NCBI RefSeq assembly: GCF_028200735.1
Contig: NZ_JAQKPV010000003.1
Coordinates: 1-64,000, forward strand
DNA: 64,000 nt
Reading direction: 5' to 3'
From: Streptomyces sp. ACA25
Lineage (GTDB): Bacteria; Actinomycetota; Actinomycetes; Streptomycetales; Streptomycetaceae
Position numbers and translations under genes: made by a program. The notes under the pieces were generated by a model. The model ran no database searches. It saw nothing but the letters and a program-made list of their open reading frames with translations, and was not told where the DNA came from. Below, in pieces: positions 54,233 to 62,213 of the stretch (positions within the stretch are counted from its first letter, which is position 1; every line of letters begins with the position of its first letter).

Positions 54233-55956
54233 TCCCGCGCTCCCGAGGCGCCGCCGGCTCCGCGGACCGGGTCGGCCCCGTCGGCTCCGGACGCTGCGGC
54301 GGCATCCTCCCGCATGGGGATCCGCACGCCGTGCTCGGTGGCGACCTCCTCCGCCCGCTCGTATCCCGCGTCCACGTGCCGGATGACGCCCGTGCCGGGG
54401 TCGTTGGTCAGCACCCGGTGGAGCTTCTGCCCGGCGAGCGCGGTGCCGTCCGCCACGGACACCTGCCCGGCGTGCAGGGAGCGGCCCATGCCGACCCCTC
54501 CCCCGTGATGGAGGGACACCCAGGAGGCGCCGGAGGCCACATTGACCATGGCGTTGAGCAGCGGCCAGTCGGCGATGGCGTCCGACCCGTCCCGCATGCC
54601 CTCGGTCTCCCGGTAGGGCGAGGCGACCGAGCCGCAGTCCAGGTGGTCGCGGCCGATGGCCAGCGGGGCGGCGAGCTCACCGCTCGCCACCAGGTCGTTG
54701 AACCGCTCGCCCGCCACGGCCCGTTCGCCCTGGCCGAGCCAGCAGATCCGGGCGGGCAGGCCCTGGAATCGCACCCGCTCGCCGGCCAGCGCGATCCAGC
54801 GGGCCAGCGACTCGTTCTCCGGGAAGAGCTTCCGGATCTCCCGGTCGGTGGTGGCGATGTCGCGTGGGTCCCCGCTGAGTGCCGCCCAGCGGAACGGGCC
54901 CTTGCCCTCGCAGAACAGCGGCCGGATGTAGGCGGGCACGAAGCCGGGGAAGTCGAAGGCCCGTCCGTACCCGGCCAGCTGTGCCTCGCCGCGGATCGAG
55001 TTGCCGTAGTCGAAGACTTCCGCTCCGGCGTCCTGGAAGCCGACCATGGCCTCGACGTGCCGGGCCATCGACTCGCGGGCCCGCAGGGTGAAGCCGGCGG
55101 GGTCCTTCGTCGCGAAGGCGGCCATGTCGGCGAAGTCGACGCCCAGGGGGAGGTAGGCCAGGGGGTCGTGGGCGCTGGTCTGGTCGGTGACGATGTCGAC
55201 GGGGGCGTTCTGTTCCAGCAGGCGGGGCACCAGGTCGGCCGCGTTGCCCAGCACGCCGATGGAGAGCGGCCGGCGCTGCTGCCGGGCCTCGGCGGCCAGC
55301 CGCAGCGCGTGCTCCGGCGAGTCGGCCCGCACGTCCAGGTAGCCGTGGGCGATGCGGCGCTCGATGGCCCGCGGGTCGCAGTCGATGCACAGGGCCACGC
55401 CGCCGTTCATCGTGACGGCCAGCGGCTGGGCGCCGCCCATGCCGCCGAGCCCGGCGGTCAGCGTGACGGTTCCGGCCAGGGAGCCGCCGAACCGCTTCTC
55501 GGCCACCGCGGCGAAGGTCTCGTAGGTGCCCTGCAGGATGCCCTGGGTGCCGATGTAGATCCAGGAGCCGGCCGTCATCTGCCCGTACATGGTCAGACCC
55601 AGCTGCTCCAGGCGCCGGAACTCCTCCCAGTTGGCCCAGTCACCGACCAGGTGGGAGTTGGCGATCAGCACCCGCGGCGCCCACTCGTGGGTGGTCATGA
55701 CGCCGACCGGGCGGCCGGACTGGACGAGCATCGTCTCGTCGCCACGGAGCGTCCGCAGGGTGCGCACCATCGCGTCGAAGGACTGCCAGTCGCGGGCCGC
55801 CTTGCCGGTGCCGCCGTAGACCACCAGCTGGTCGGGGTGCTCGGCGACCTCCGGGTCGAGGTTGTTCTGCAGCATCCGCAGCGCCGCTTCCTGCGGCCAT
55901 CCCTGGGCGCTGAGCTCGCTGCCGCGCGGCGCGCGCACGGGGCGGGGTCCTGACAT
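54229..55956 (-). CDS. hutU: urocanate hydratase
   Basis: A 575-residue urocanase that hydrates urocanate to imidazolonepropionate with NAD+ as electrophile. [10 protein letters not shown], the loop [22 protein letters not shown]-type [10 protein letters not shown] and the catalytic-region [16 protein letters not shown] are present. GGAAGG lies before the ATG at 55956; a longer frame exists upstream but without similarity. First gene of the operon; hutH is not in the window. Confidence 0.97.
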   Translation of the reverse strand: MSGPRPVRAPRGSELSAQGWPQEAALRMLQNNLDPEVAEHPDQLVVYGGTGKAARDWQSFDAMVRTLRTLRGDETMLVQSGRPVGVMTTHEWAPRVLIANSHLVGDWANWEEFRRLEQLGLTMYGQMTAGSWIYIGTQGILQGTYETFAAVAEKRFGGSLAGTVTLTAGLGGMGGAQPLAVTMNGGVALCIDCDPRAIERRIAHGYLDVRADSPEHALRLAAEARQQRRPLSIGVLGNAADLVPRLLEQNAPVDIVTDQTSAHDPLAYLPLGVDFADMAAFATKDPAGFTLRARESMARHVEAMVGFQDAGAEVFDYGNSIRGEAQLAGYGRAFDFPGFVPAYIRPLFCEGKGPFRWAALSGDPRDIATTDREIRKLFPENESLARWIALAGERVRFQGLPARICWLGQGERAVAGERFNDLVASGELAAPLAIGRDHLDCGSVASPYRETEGMRDGSDAIADWPLLNAMVNVASGASWVSLHHGGGVGMGRSLHAGQVSVADGTALAGQKLHRVLTNDPGTGVIRHVDAGYERAEEVATEHGVRIPMREDAAAASGADGADPVRGAGGASGARE

Positions 55957-56076
55957 GGCCGCTGCCTTCCACTCTGAACGACTCGGTACGACGGATCTGT
56001 ACGACGGCCCGGGCACCGCGCGACGGAGGCGCCGCACGAGGACCGGCTGACCGGACTGACCGGCTCGTATTCACTC

Positions 56077-56104
56077 ACTGTACGGACTGAATATCTTCAG
56101 TCAA
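56077..56104 (-). promoter_or_regulatory. hutU promoter with overlapping palindrome
   Basis: On the minus strand TTGACT (56099-56104) and TACAGT (56077-56082) are 16 bp apart. GACTGAATATCTTCAGTC (56085-56102) is a 7-bp perfect inverted repeat with a 4-nt centre lying across the -35 and spacer. This is the arrangement of a repressor site. The leader of about 115 nt holds direct repeats (GTACGACGG twice at 55986-56007; GACCGGCT-like units at 56041-56066). Confidence 0.65.
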
Positions 56105-56150
56105 CAAGCCGCCGCCGCGGGCCGGGCGCCTCGGCCGGGAGTTTCGCCCG

Positions 56151-57752
56151 GTGCCGGACGGCTACCCCACCGAGGTGGACCTGACGACCAAGCTCGGACG
56201 TGGCCTCGCCGGCGCGCGGGAGGAGCGGGACACCCCTCAGCTGTGGCCACTCGCCGCGGTCTCCGTGGTCGTGGTGCTGCTCGCGCTCGCCGGGGCCCTG
56301 CCCCAGTGGCCGGGGCTGCCGCACTTCGTGGCGCTGCCCCCCGCCGACCTCCATGCAGACCTGCGGGTCCTGCTGACCCGCGCGCCGTCGGTCCCCGCCT
56401 TCGTCGCCCTGCTGGCCGTGGTGCTGGCCGTCCGGGTGGTGGTGCTCTGCCTTCTGCTCGGCGGCCTCACCTGGCGCCGGGCCCGGTTCGCCGCGCTGTT
56501 CTACGCGGTCGCCGCACTGCCGCTGCTGCTCGCGGCCCAGCTGGAGTTCATGGCCAGCGCCCTGCTGTACTCCCGGCTGTTCTGGGCAGCCATGACACTG
56601 CTGGCCCTCACCTGGTTCCTCACCGCCCCGATGCCCTGGCAGCGTGAGGAGCGGCTGCGCACCGCGTTCACGCGCAGCTGGCGGCACGGACTGCGGGTGG
56701 AGGTGCTGATCCCCTACGCCCTGGTGCTGATCCTCCTTGGGGTCCTCGCCGACAACTTCCCCGTGCTGACCATCCCGCTGATCCCGGTCTCGGCACTGGC
56801 CACCGGGGTGGCGATCACCTTCCTGGCGCGCCCGGCCCCTCACCGTCCGCTGCGCCGGCTGGCCGCGGCGGCCCTCGCCCTCGCCGTGGCCGGCACCGTC
56901 TTCACCGTGACCCGCGGGGCGGTGGACGACGGGCCGGTGCCCGAGCCGCGGGAAGGCTCGGTACTGCTGATGTCCGGCATCAATTCCGCTTCCGGCCGGG
57001 GCGCGATCTTCGAGACGGACATCGAGACGCTGGGCTACACCTGCGAGCAGACCTTCTACTTCTCCTACTCCGGTCCCGGGGACGGCCAGCCACGCGGGGT
57101 CGCCACCTGCCCGATCACCACCGGGGCCCCTTACACGCCGGAGGACACCCAGCGGCCGCTGGCGGAGCAGGTGGAGATCTTCGCCGAACAGATCGCCGAC
57201 CTGCCGCGCCCCCTGGTGGTGGCCGGGCACTCGCAGGCCGTCTGGGTGGTCTGGCAGGCACTGGCGAGCGGGGTGGCTCCCGAAGTCGACGCCGCCCTGT
57301 TCGTGGGGCCCTTCCCGCAGAGCCCGGTGGGGTACCCGGCGGCGGACGATGACGGTGAGGGCCGGGTGGCCGGCGACCTGCTGCGGCTGCTCATTCCCCT
57401 CGCCGACCTCGTCGACTTCGACTTCGATCCGGACGCGCCCCTGGCCCAGGAGATCCTGGCCACCCCGGACGCGGCCTCCTCGATCATCGCCGAGCCGCTG
57501 CCCGATGATGTCCGTTCGCTGTCCATGACCTCGGCGACGGACCTGCCGCTCATGCCCGACGGCTGGCACCTGCCGGTGGACCGCAACGCCTGCCCGATGC
57601 GGGTGGCGCATCCGTACCTGCCGATCCGAGCGGTGTTCCACCAGGAGGTCAACCGCTTTCTGGACGGCCGTCCCGCGCTGGACTGCCCGGCCTGGCGGGA
57701 CTGGGGAGCCCCGGTCTCCCGGCCGTTCGGCACCCCGCCGCAGGACCCGTGA
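56151..57752 (+). CDS. membrane protein with alpha/beta-hydrolase-like domain
   Basis: A 533-residue protein of no family I recognise. The N-terminal half has about seven hydrophobic helices, beginning LAAVSVVVVLLALAGALP. From residue ~265 a soluble domain starts EGSVLLMSGINSASGRGAI. It contains PLVVAGHSQAVWVVWQAL, a GxSxG-like nucleophile elbow (GHSQA), and two Cys-containing segments. The end is enriched in Pro and Arg. It could be an extracytoplasmic lipid or ester hydrolase. The GTG at 56151 has GGGAG about 11 nt upstream. It diverges from hutU. Confidence 0.72.
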   Translation: MPDGYPTEVDLTTKLGRGLAGAREERDTPQLWPLAAVSVVVVLLALAGALPQWPGLPHFVALPPADLHADLRVLLTRAPSVPAFVALLAVVLAVRVVVLCLLLGGLTWRRARFAALFYAVAALPLLLAAQLEFMASALLYSRLFWAAMTLLALTWFLTAPMPWQREERLRTAFTRSWRHGLRVEVLIPYALVLILLGVLADNFPVLTIPLIPVSALATGVAITFLARPAPHRPLRRLAAAALALAVAGTVFTVTRGAVDDGPVPEPREGSVLLMSGINSASGRGAIFETDIETLGYTCEQTFYFSYSGPGDGQPRGVATCPITTGAPYTPEDTQRPLAEQVEIFAEQIADLPRPLVVAGHSQAVWVVWQALASGVAPEVDAALFVGPFPQSPVGYPAADDDGEGRVAGDLLRLLIPLADLVDFDFDPDAPLAQEILATPDAASSIIAEPLPDDVRSLSMTSATDLPLMPDGWHLPVDRNACPMRVAHPYLPIRAVFHQEVNRFLDGRPALDCPAWRDWGAPVSRPFGTPPQDP

Positions 57753-57793
57753 GCCGCTCCGCGGGCCCGGTGAGCGGGCCCCGGGCGGCTCCG
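57753..57793. terminator. two-part hairpin between convergent hydrolase and rpiR genes
   Basis: GAGCCGC/GCGGCTC (outer) and GGGCCCG/CGGGCCC (inner) pair with short internal loops, directly after the hydrolase stop and 8 bp from the rpiR stop. Confidence 0.55.
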
Positions 57794-57800
57794 CTCGCCC

Positions 57801-58670
57801 TCAGTCCAGGAACAGCCCGCGGGCGGCGGCCCGGGTGTCGAATTCCTCAAGCCGGGCCTGCGCGCCGGGGAGGCCGTCGCACATCGCCTCCAGCAGCACG
57901 CGGCCCAGCACCATGGGGGCGCAGGCGGTGTCGAAGGACAGCCCGGTCCCGACCGCGGCGGGCAGCAGCAGGTCTCCGGGGGCGGCGACCGGGGTGAAGG
58001 CGCTGTCCGTCACGGTGACGATGCGCAGCCCGGCCGCGCGGGCGAGTCCGAGCGCCTCCCCCACCTCGCGCGGGTGCCGGGGCAGCGCGAAGCACAGCAG
58101 CGCGCTCGCTCCGGCTGCGGCGGCTGCCTCGATGCGGTCGGCGAGCATCGTGCCGCCCTCGTCGAGCAGCCGGATGTCCGGGTGCACCTTGACCGCGAAG
58201 AAGGCGAAGCCGCGGGCCTGCGCGGCGGCTGCCCGCAGGCCGAGCACCGGCAGGGGCCGCGAGGCGGCGAGGAGCCGCCCTGCCTGTTCCACCGGGGCGG
58301 GGTCGGCGAGCGAGGCGGCCAGCTGCCGCAGATTGTCGATCTCGGCGTGAATGGCCTGCTGATAGGCGTTGGGCGCCTCCGCGGCCGGCTCACCGCCCTC
58401 CCCGCCGGTGCCGTCCGGGCCCGCCTCGCGGAGCTGCCGCAGATTCTCCCGGAGCTGCTTGCGCAGCGCCGGGTAGCCGTCGAAACCGAGGGCCACCGCG
58501 AAGCGGGTCACCGAGGGCTGGCTGACGCCCGCCAGGTCCGCGAGCTCCACGCTGGAGAGGAACGGCGCCTCCCCGGCCCGGCGGACCATGCACTGCGCGA
58601 TGCGCCGCTGGGTGGGGGTCAGCCGGTGCCCCTCGAACAGTTTCAGCAGCTGTGCACTCGCCTCACTCAT
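57801..58670 (-). CDS. MurR/RpiR family transcriptional regulator
   Basis: A 289-residue regulator. The N-terminal helix-turn-helix (about residues 15-75) reads RRIAQCMVRRAG and LADLAGVSQPSVTRFAVALGFDGYPAL. The C-terminal SIS domain (about 130-270) contains LGLRAAAAQARGFAFF and VTDSAFTPVAAPGDLLL and would sense a phosphosugar or related ligand. The ATG at 58670 is supported by TAGAAT 7 nt upstream, in place of a Shine-Dalgarno sequence. Target unknown; hutU and the membrane hydrolase are near candidates. Confidence 0.9.
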   Translation of the reverse strand: MSEASAQLLKLFEGHRLTPTQRRIAQCMVRRAGEAPFLSSVELADLAGVSQPSVTRFAVALGFDGYPALRKQLRENLRQLREAGPDGTGGEGGEPAAEAPNAYQQAIHAEIDNLRQLAASLADPAPVEQAGRLLAASRPLPVLGLRAAAAQARGFAFFAVKVHPDIRLLDEGGTMLADRIEAAAAAGASALLCFALPRHPREVGEALGLARAAGLRIVTVTDSAFTPVAAPGDLLLPAAVGTGLSFDTACAPMVLGRVLLEAMCDGLPGAQARLEEFDTRAAARGLFLD

Positions 58671-58671
58671 C

Positions 58672-58687
58672 TGCATAATTCTATGCA
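58672..58687. promoter_or_regulatory. inverted repeat over the rpiR -10 element
   Basis: TGCATAATTCTATGCA is a perfect 6-bp inverted repeat with a 4-nt centre. On the minus strand it includes the -10 hexamer TAGAAT (58678-58683) and ends 2 nt before the ATG at 58670. Binding here would block transcription, suggesting autorepression. Confidence 0.6.
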
Positions 58688-58780
58688 GTCGGTCGGCGGG
58701 CCGCGGCCCCTGGGGAGCGGGAGACAAGAGTGGGGTCAGCCCCCGTGCGGTGCGGCCCCGTTCCGTCTAACGTGCGGGCC

Positions 58781-59206
58781 ATGACAAGCCGTGACCCTGA
58801 GCTGAAGAAGGACCTCGACGCCGCCGTGCAGACCCGCAAGGAGCTCGGGGACACTTACGAATCGGAAGTGGTCGACTCGTTCCTGGAGAAGGTCGGGCAG
58901 CGCATCGACAGCACCGTGGACCAGCGGGTCCGGCGGCAGCTGGCCGAACAGCAACTGGTCCTCGGCAGACGGGGCCCGGGCGGGCCGCCCGCCGGGGAGA
59001 GCCGGGGCCCCGGCCCGGCCTTCGGGCTCGCGGCGCTCTCCCTGGTGCTCGCCGTGCCGCTGTCGGCTGTCGCCGCGACCCAGGCCGGCCTTCCGGGGCT
59101 GCTGGTCTGCTGGGCAGGGATCGTGGGGGTCAACGTCTGCTACGCGCACGCCGGTGAGTTCCGCCGGCTGCGCAGGAGGAGCGGCGAAGGCAGCGACTGG
59201 GAGTAG
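58781..59206 (+). CDS. small membrane protein, unknown function
   Basis: A 141-residue protein. A charged N-terminal helix (DPELKKDLDAAVQTRKELGDTYESEVVDSFLEKV is a long amphipathic stretch in two halves) precedes a linker rich in Gly/Pro. Two helices follow: FGLAALSLVLAVPLSAVAA and LLVCWAGIVGVNVCYA. It resembles short integral-membrane proteins of Streptomyces that may be signalling accessories. The ATG at 58781 has TAACGT 7 nt upstream and no Shine-Dalgarno sequence. Confidence 0.8.
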   Translation: MTSRDPELKKDLDAAVQTRKELGDTYESEVVDSFLEKVGQRIDSTVDQRVRRQLAEQQLVLGRRGPGGPPAGESRGPGPAFGLAALSLVLAVPLSAVAATQAGLPGLLVCWAGIVGVNVCYAHAGEFRRLRRRSGEGSDWE

Positions 59207-59512
59207 GCGGCGCGGGGCACCCGGCCGGCTCCCCGGCCGCCCTGATCCGGCCGGGGAGCCGGGGTGCGCACACTCCGCCGTGGCGGCCGGGAACCGCACG
59301 GCGGACACGAGGGGGCGGGGACCGCCGCACCCTGGTGCGAGCACCGGGGGTGGGACGACGGCGGTCCCCGCACACGACGCCGGCCGGCTCACGACCGGCG
59401 TCCTGGCGACCTTGGAGATCCGGGAGCCGCTCCGGAAGTTTCTGGTCGCCGACATCCGTCAGTCTGCCGGGCCGTCGTTAAGCGGGCGTTGCCACGCCAT
59501 GACAGCCCGGGA
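59207..59512. terminator. 306-bp convergent gap with three strong hairpins
   Basis: No gene seen. Hairpins: 59225-59262 (14-bp perfect stem, 10-nt loop); 59315-59371 (13-bp perfect outer stem GCGGGGACCGCCG with a nested GGTGC/GCACC hairpin); 59376-59402 (8-bp GACGCCGG/CCGGCGTC). The three in series would stop transcripts from both convergent genes. Confidence 0.75.
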
Positions 59513-60895
59513 TCAGTTTCCCGCCGCGAGGAAGGCGAGCAGGTCCTGACGGCTGACCACGCCCGTCGGTTTCCCCTCGATCAGGACGACCGCCGCGTCC
59601 GCGTCCTGCAGCACGGCCATCAGGTCGGCGATCGGCTCGCCGGACCCGACGTGCGGCAGCGGGGCGCTCATGTGCTGCTCCAGTGGATCGTCCAGGGTGG
59701 CGCGCTTGGCGAACAGCGCGTCGAGCAGCTCGCGCTCGACCACCGATCCGGTGACCTCGGCCGCCATCACGTCCGGGTGCCCGGCCCCGGGCTTGACGAT
59801 CGGCATCTGCGACACGCCGTACTCGCGCAGCACCTCGATGGCCTCGCCGACCGTCTCCTCGGGGTGCATGTGGACGAGCGAGGGCAGGCCGCCGTCCTTG
59901 CGGCGCAGCACGTCGCCGACGCGGGTCTCGGGCTCGCCGCCGTCCAGGAAGCCGTAGTCGGCCATCCACTCGTCGCTGAAGATCTTGCTGAGGTACCCGC
60001 GTCCGCCGTCCGGGAGCAGCACCACGACGACGTCCTCGGGACCGAGCCGCCGCGCGACCTCCAGCGCCCCGACCACCGCCATCCCGCAGGAGCCGCCGAC
60101 CAGCAGTCCCTCCTCGCGGGCGAGCCGCCGGGTCATCCGGAACGAGTCCTTGTCGGAGACGGCGACGATCTCGTCGGCGATCTCCCGGTCGTAGGCGTCC
60201 GGCCAGAAGTCCTCGCCGACCCCCTCCACCAGGTAGGGGCGTCCGGAGCCACCGGAGTAGACCGAGCCCTCCGGGTCCGCACCGATGACCGAGACCCGGC
60301 CCTCGCTGGCCTCCTTGAGGTAGCGGCCGGTGCCGCTGATCGTGCCGCCGGTGCCGACGCCTGCCACGAAGTGGGTGATCCGGCCGTCGGTCTGCTTCCA
60401 CAGCTCGGGGCCGGTGGTCTCGTAGTGCGACCGGGGGTTGGCCGGGTTGCTGTACTGGTCCGGCTTCCAGGCGCCGGGGGTCTCCCGCACCAGCCGGTCC
60501 GACACGTTGTAGTAGGAGTCGGGGTGGTCGGGGTCCACCGCCGTCGGGCAGACCACCACCTCCGCCCCGTAGGCCCTGAGGACGTTGATCTTGTCCGTGG
60601 AAACCTTGTCCGGGCAGACGAAAAGACAGCGGTAGCCCTTCTGCTGCGCGACGATCGCCAGGCCGACACCGGTGTTGCCGGAGGTCGGCTCGACGATCAC
60701 CCCGCCCGGCTGCAATGCGCCCGAGGCCTCGGCGGCCTCGATCATCCGCAGGGCGATCCGGTCCTTCACCGACCCCCCGGGGTTGAAGTACTCCACCTTC
60801 GCCAGAACGGTGGCCTGGATCCCCTCCGTCACGCTGGTCAGCTTGAGCAGCGGGGTGTTGCCGACAAGGTCGATCATCGACTCGTGATACTGCAC
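59513..60895 (-). CDS. cbs: cystathionine beta-synthase
   Basis: A 460-residue PLP enzyme joining serine and homocysteine to cystathionine. The PLP-lysine motif is FNPGGSVKDRIAL, phosphate binding GVGTGGTISGTGRYLK, and the active-site VEPTSGNTGVGLA. A pair of CBS domains (about residues 330-460, with VREYGVSQMPIV-type strands) closes the protein. GTG 60895 has GGAG 7 nt upstream. The product route complements ahcY at 3.0-4.5 kb. An inverted repeat precedes it. Confidence 0.95.
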   Translation of the reverse strand: MQYHESMIDLVGNTPLLKLTSVTEGIQATVLAKVEYFNPGGSVKDRIALRMIEAAEASGALQPGGVIVEPTSGNTGVGLAIVAQQKGYRCLFVCPDKVSTDKINVLRAYGAEVVVCPTAVDPDHPDSYYNVSDRLVRETPGAWKPDQYSNPANPRSHYETTGPELWKQTDGRITHFVAGVGTGGTISGTGRYLKEASEGRVSVIGADPEGSVYSGGSGRPYLVEGVGEDFWPDAYDREIADEIVAVSDKDSFRMTRRLAREEGLLVGGSCGMAVVGALEVARRLGPEDVVVVLLPDGGRGYLSKIFSDEWMADYGFLDGGEPETRVGDVLRRKDGGLPSLVHMHPEETVGEAIEVLREYGVSQMPIVKPGAGHPDVMAAEVTGSVVERELLDALFAKRATLDDPLEQHMSAPLPHVGSGEPIADLMAVLQDADAAVVLIEGKPTGVVSRQDLLAFLAAGN

Positions 60896-60922
60896 TGTGG
60901 TCTCCGCACATCCCGGGGCAGT

Positions 60923-60945
60923 TGCTGTCCGCCCACCGGACAGCA
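60923..60945. promoter_or_regulatory. 9-bp inverted repeat upstream of cbs
   Basis: TGCTGTCCG and CGGACAGCA are exact complements separated by 5 nt, 27 bp before the cbs start and in the region divergent from the SGNH gene. TAGAGT (minus strand, 60945-60950) beside it is a possible -10, which would place the repeat at or just past the start site. Candidate operator or leader hairpin. Confidence 0.45.
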
Positions 60946-61053
60946 CTCTATTGCCCTCGAGTGTGCACATGGACGCGCGTTGCGCGGTGCATCACGGGGG
61001 GCACGAACGGGGTAGGACGGGACAGGGACAAACGAGCGGGAGGCGGACGGGGC

Positions 61054-62109
61054 ATGTCGACGGCGAGGGTGGCCCGGCGGATCGCGACCGCCGCGGCCTA
61101 CGGGGGCGGCAGCGTCAGCCTGCTGGGCGGTATGGCACTGGGGCTGCTGCTGACGGAGGCACGGCTTGCCAGACGGTCGATCGGGGTCAATGACGACGAG
61201 CCGCCGGTGGCCGACGGGCTCTACGGCCTGGCGTTCGCCGCGCAGCCCCGGCCGCCGTGGCGGCTCGGTGTCCTCGGCGACTCCATCGCGGCCGGGCTCG
61301 GGGTGCAGCGGGCCGGCCGCACCCCGGCCGCGCTGCTCGCCTCGGGGCTGGCCGCGGTCTCCGAGCGCACGGTGGAGCTGTCGAACGTGGCGCTCTCCGG
61401 GGCGCAGTCCGAGGATCTGGAGCGGCAGGTGTCACTGCTGCTGACCGACCCGGGGCGGGCGCCCGCGCCGGACGTCTGCGTGATCATCATCGGCGCCAAC
61501 GACATCACCGGGAGGGTGTCGCTCTCCGAGTCGGTGCGGCACCTGTCGGAAGCCGTGGCGCGGTTGCGCACCGCCGGCTGCCAGGTGGTCGTCGGGACCT
61601 GCCCGGACATCGGCTCGGTGGAGCCGGTGGCGCAGCCGCTGCGCTGGTTCGCCCGCCGGATGTGCCGGCAGCTGGCCGCCGCGCAGACCATCGCGGTGGT
61701 GGAGCTGGGCGGCCGGACGGTCTCGCTGGGTGACCTGCTGGGGCCTGAGTTCGCGGCGAATCCGCGGGAGCTGTTCGGGCCGGACCGGTATCACCCGTCG
61801 GCGGAGGGGTACGCGACCACAGCCATGGCCATGCTGCCGACGCTGTGCGCGTCGCTGGAGGTCTGGCCGGAGGACGAGGAAGTCGACGCGGCCCGCCGGG
61901 AGAGCATCCTGCCGGTCGAGCGCGCGGCGGTCGCGGCGGTCGCGGAGAGCGGCACGGAGGTCACCGCGGCGGACTCCCGGCGCCGCGCGCCCTGGGCGCT
62001 GCTGAAGCACCGCAGGAGGCGGCAGCTCAGCGAAGAGGCGCGGGACGGAGCCGAAGAGACTGAGCAAGCGCTTAGAAAAGAGGCTGGAATCACATACGGT
62101 GAATCGTGA
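61054..62109 (+). CDS. SGNH/GDSL hydrolase family protein
   Basis: A 351-residue esterase-like protein. A single N-terminal hydrophobic segment (AAAYGGGSVSLLGGMALGLLL) precedes the SGNH domain (about residues 65-275). Block I GDSIAAGLGV holds the nucleophile Ser, block III GANDITG the oxyanion Asn, and block V DRYHPSAEGY the Asp-His pair. A basic Arg-rich tail of about 70 residues follows. It may be a membrane-anchored esterase. GGAGG is about 11 nt before the ATG. Confidence 0.92.
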   Translation: MSTARVARRIATAAAYGGGSVSLLGGMALGLLLTEARLARRSIGVNDDEPPVADGLYGLAFAAQPRPPWRLGVLGDSIAAGLGVQRAGRTPAALLASGLAAVSERTVELSNVALSGAQSEDLERQVSLLLTDPGRAPAPDVCVIIIGANDITGRVSLSESVRHLSEAVARLRTAGCQVVVGTCPDIGSVEPVAQPLRWFARRMCRQLAAAQTIAVVELGGRTVSLGDLLGPEFAANPRELFGPDRYHPSAEGYATTAMAMLPTLCASLEVWPEDEEVDAARRESILPVERAAVAAVAESGTEVTAADSRRRAPWALLKHRRRRQLSEEARDGAEETEQALRKEAGITYGES

Positions 62110-62141
62110 CCTGAGCTCTGCGCGGGGGTAGCTTCCGGCGC

Positions 62142-62165
62142 ACGGCCCTCCGCGGGGAGGGCCGT
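62142..62165 (+). terminator. hairpin downstream of the SGNH gene
   Basis: ACGGCCCTCC and GGAGGGCCGT form a perfect 10-bp stem with a 4-nt loop (GCGG), 33 bp after the stop and upstream of the thiolase gene. Confidence 0.65.
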
Positions 62166-62213
62166 CGGCTCGCTCGCACCGACTCACCCACCCTCACCGA
62201 AAGAGATCATCCG

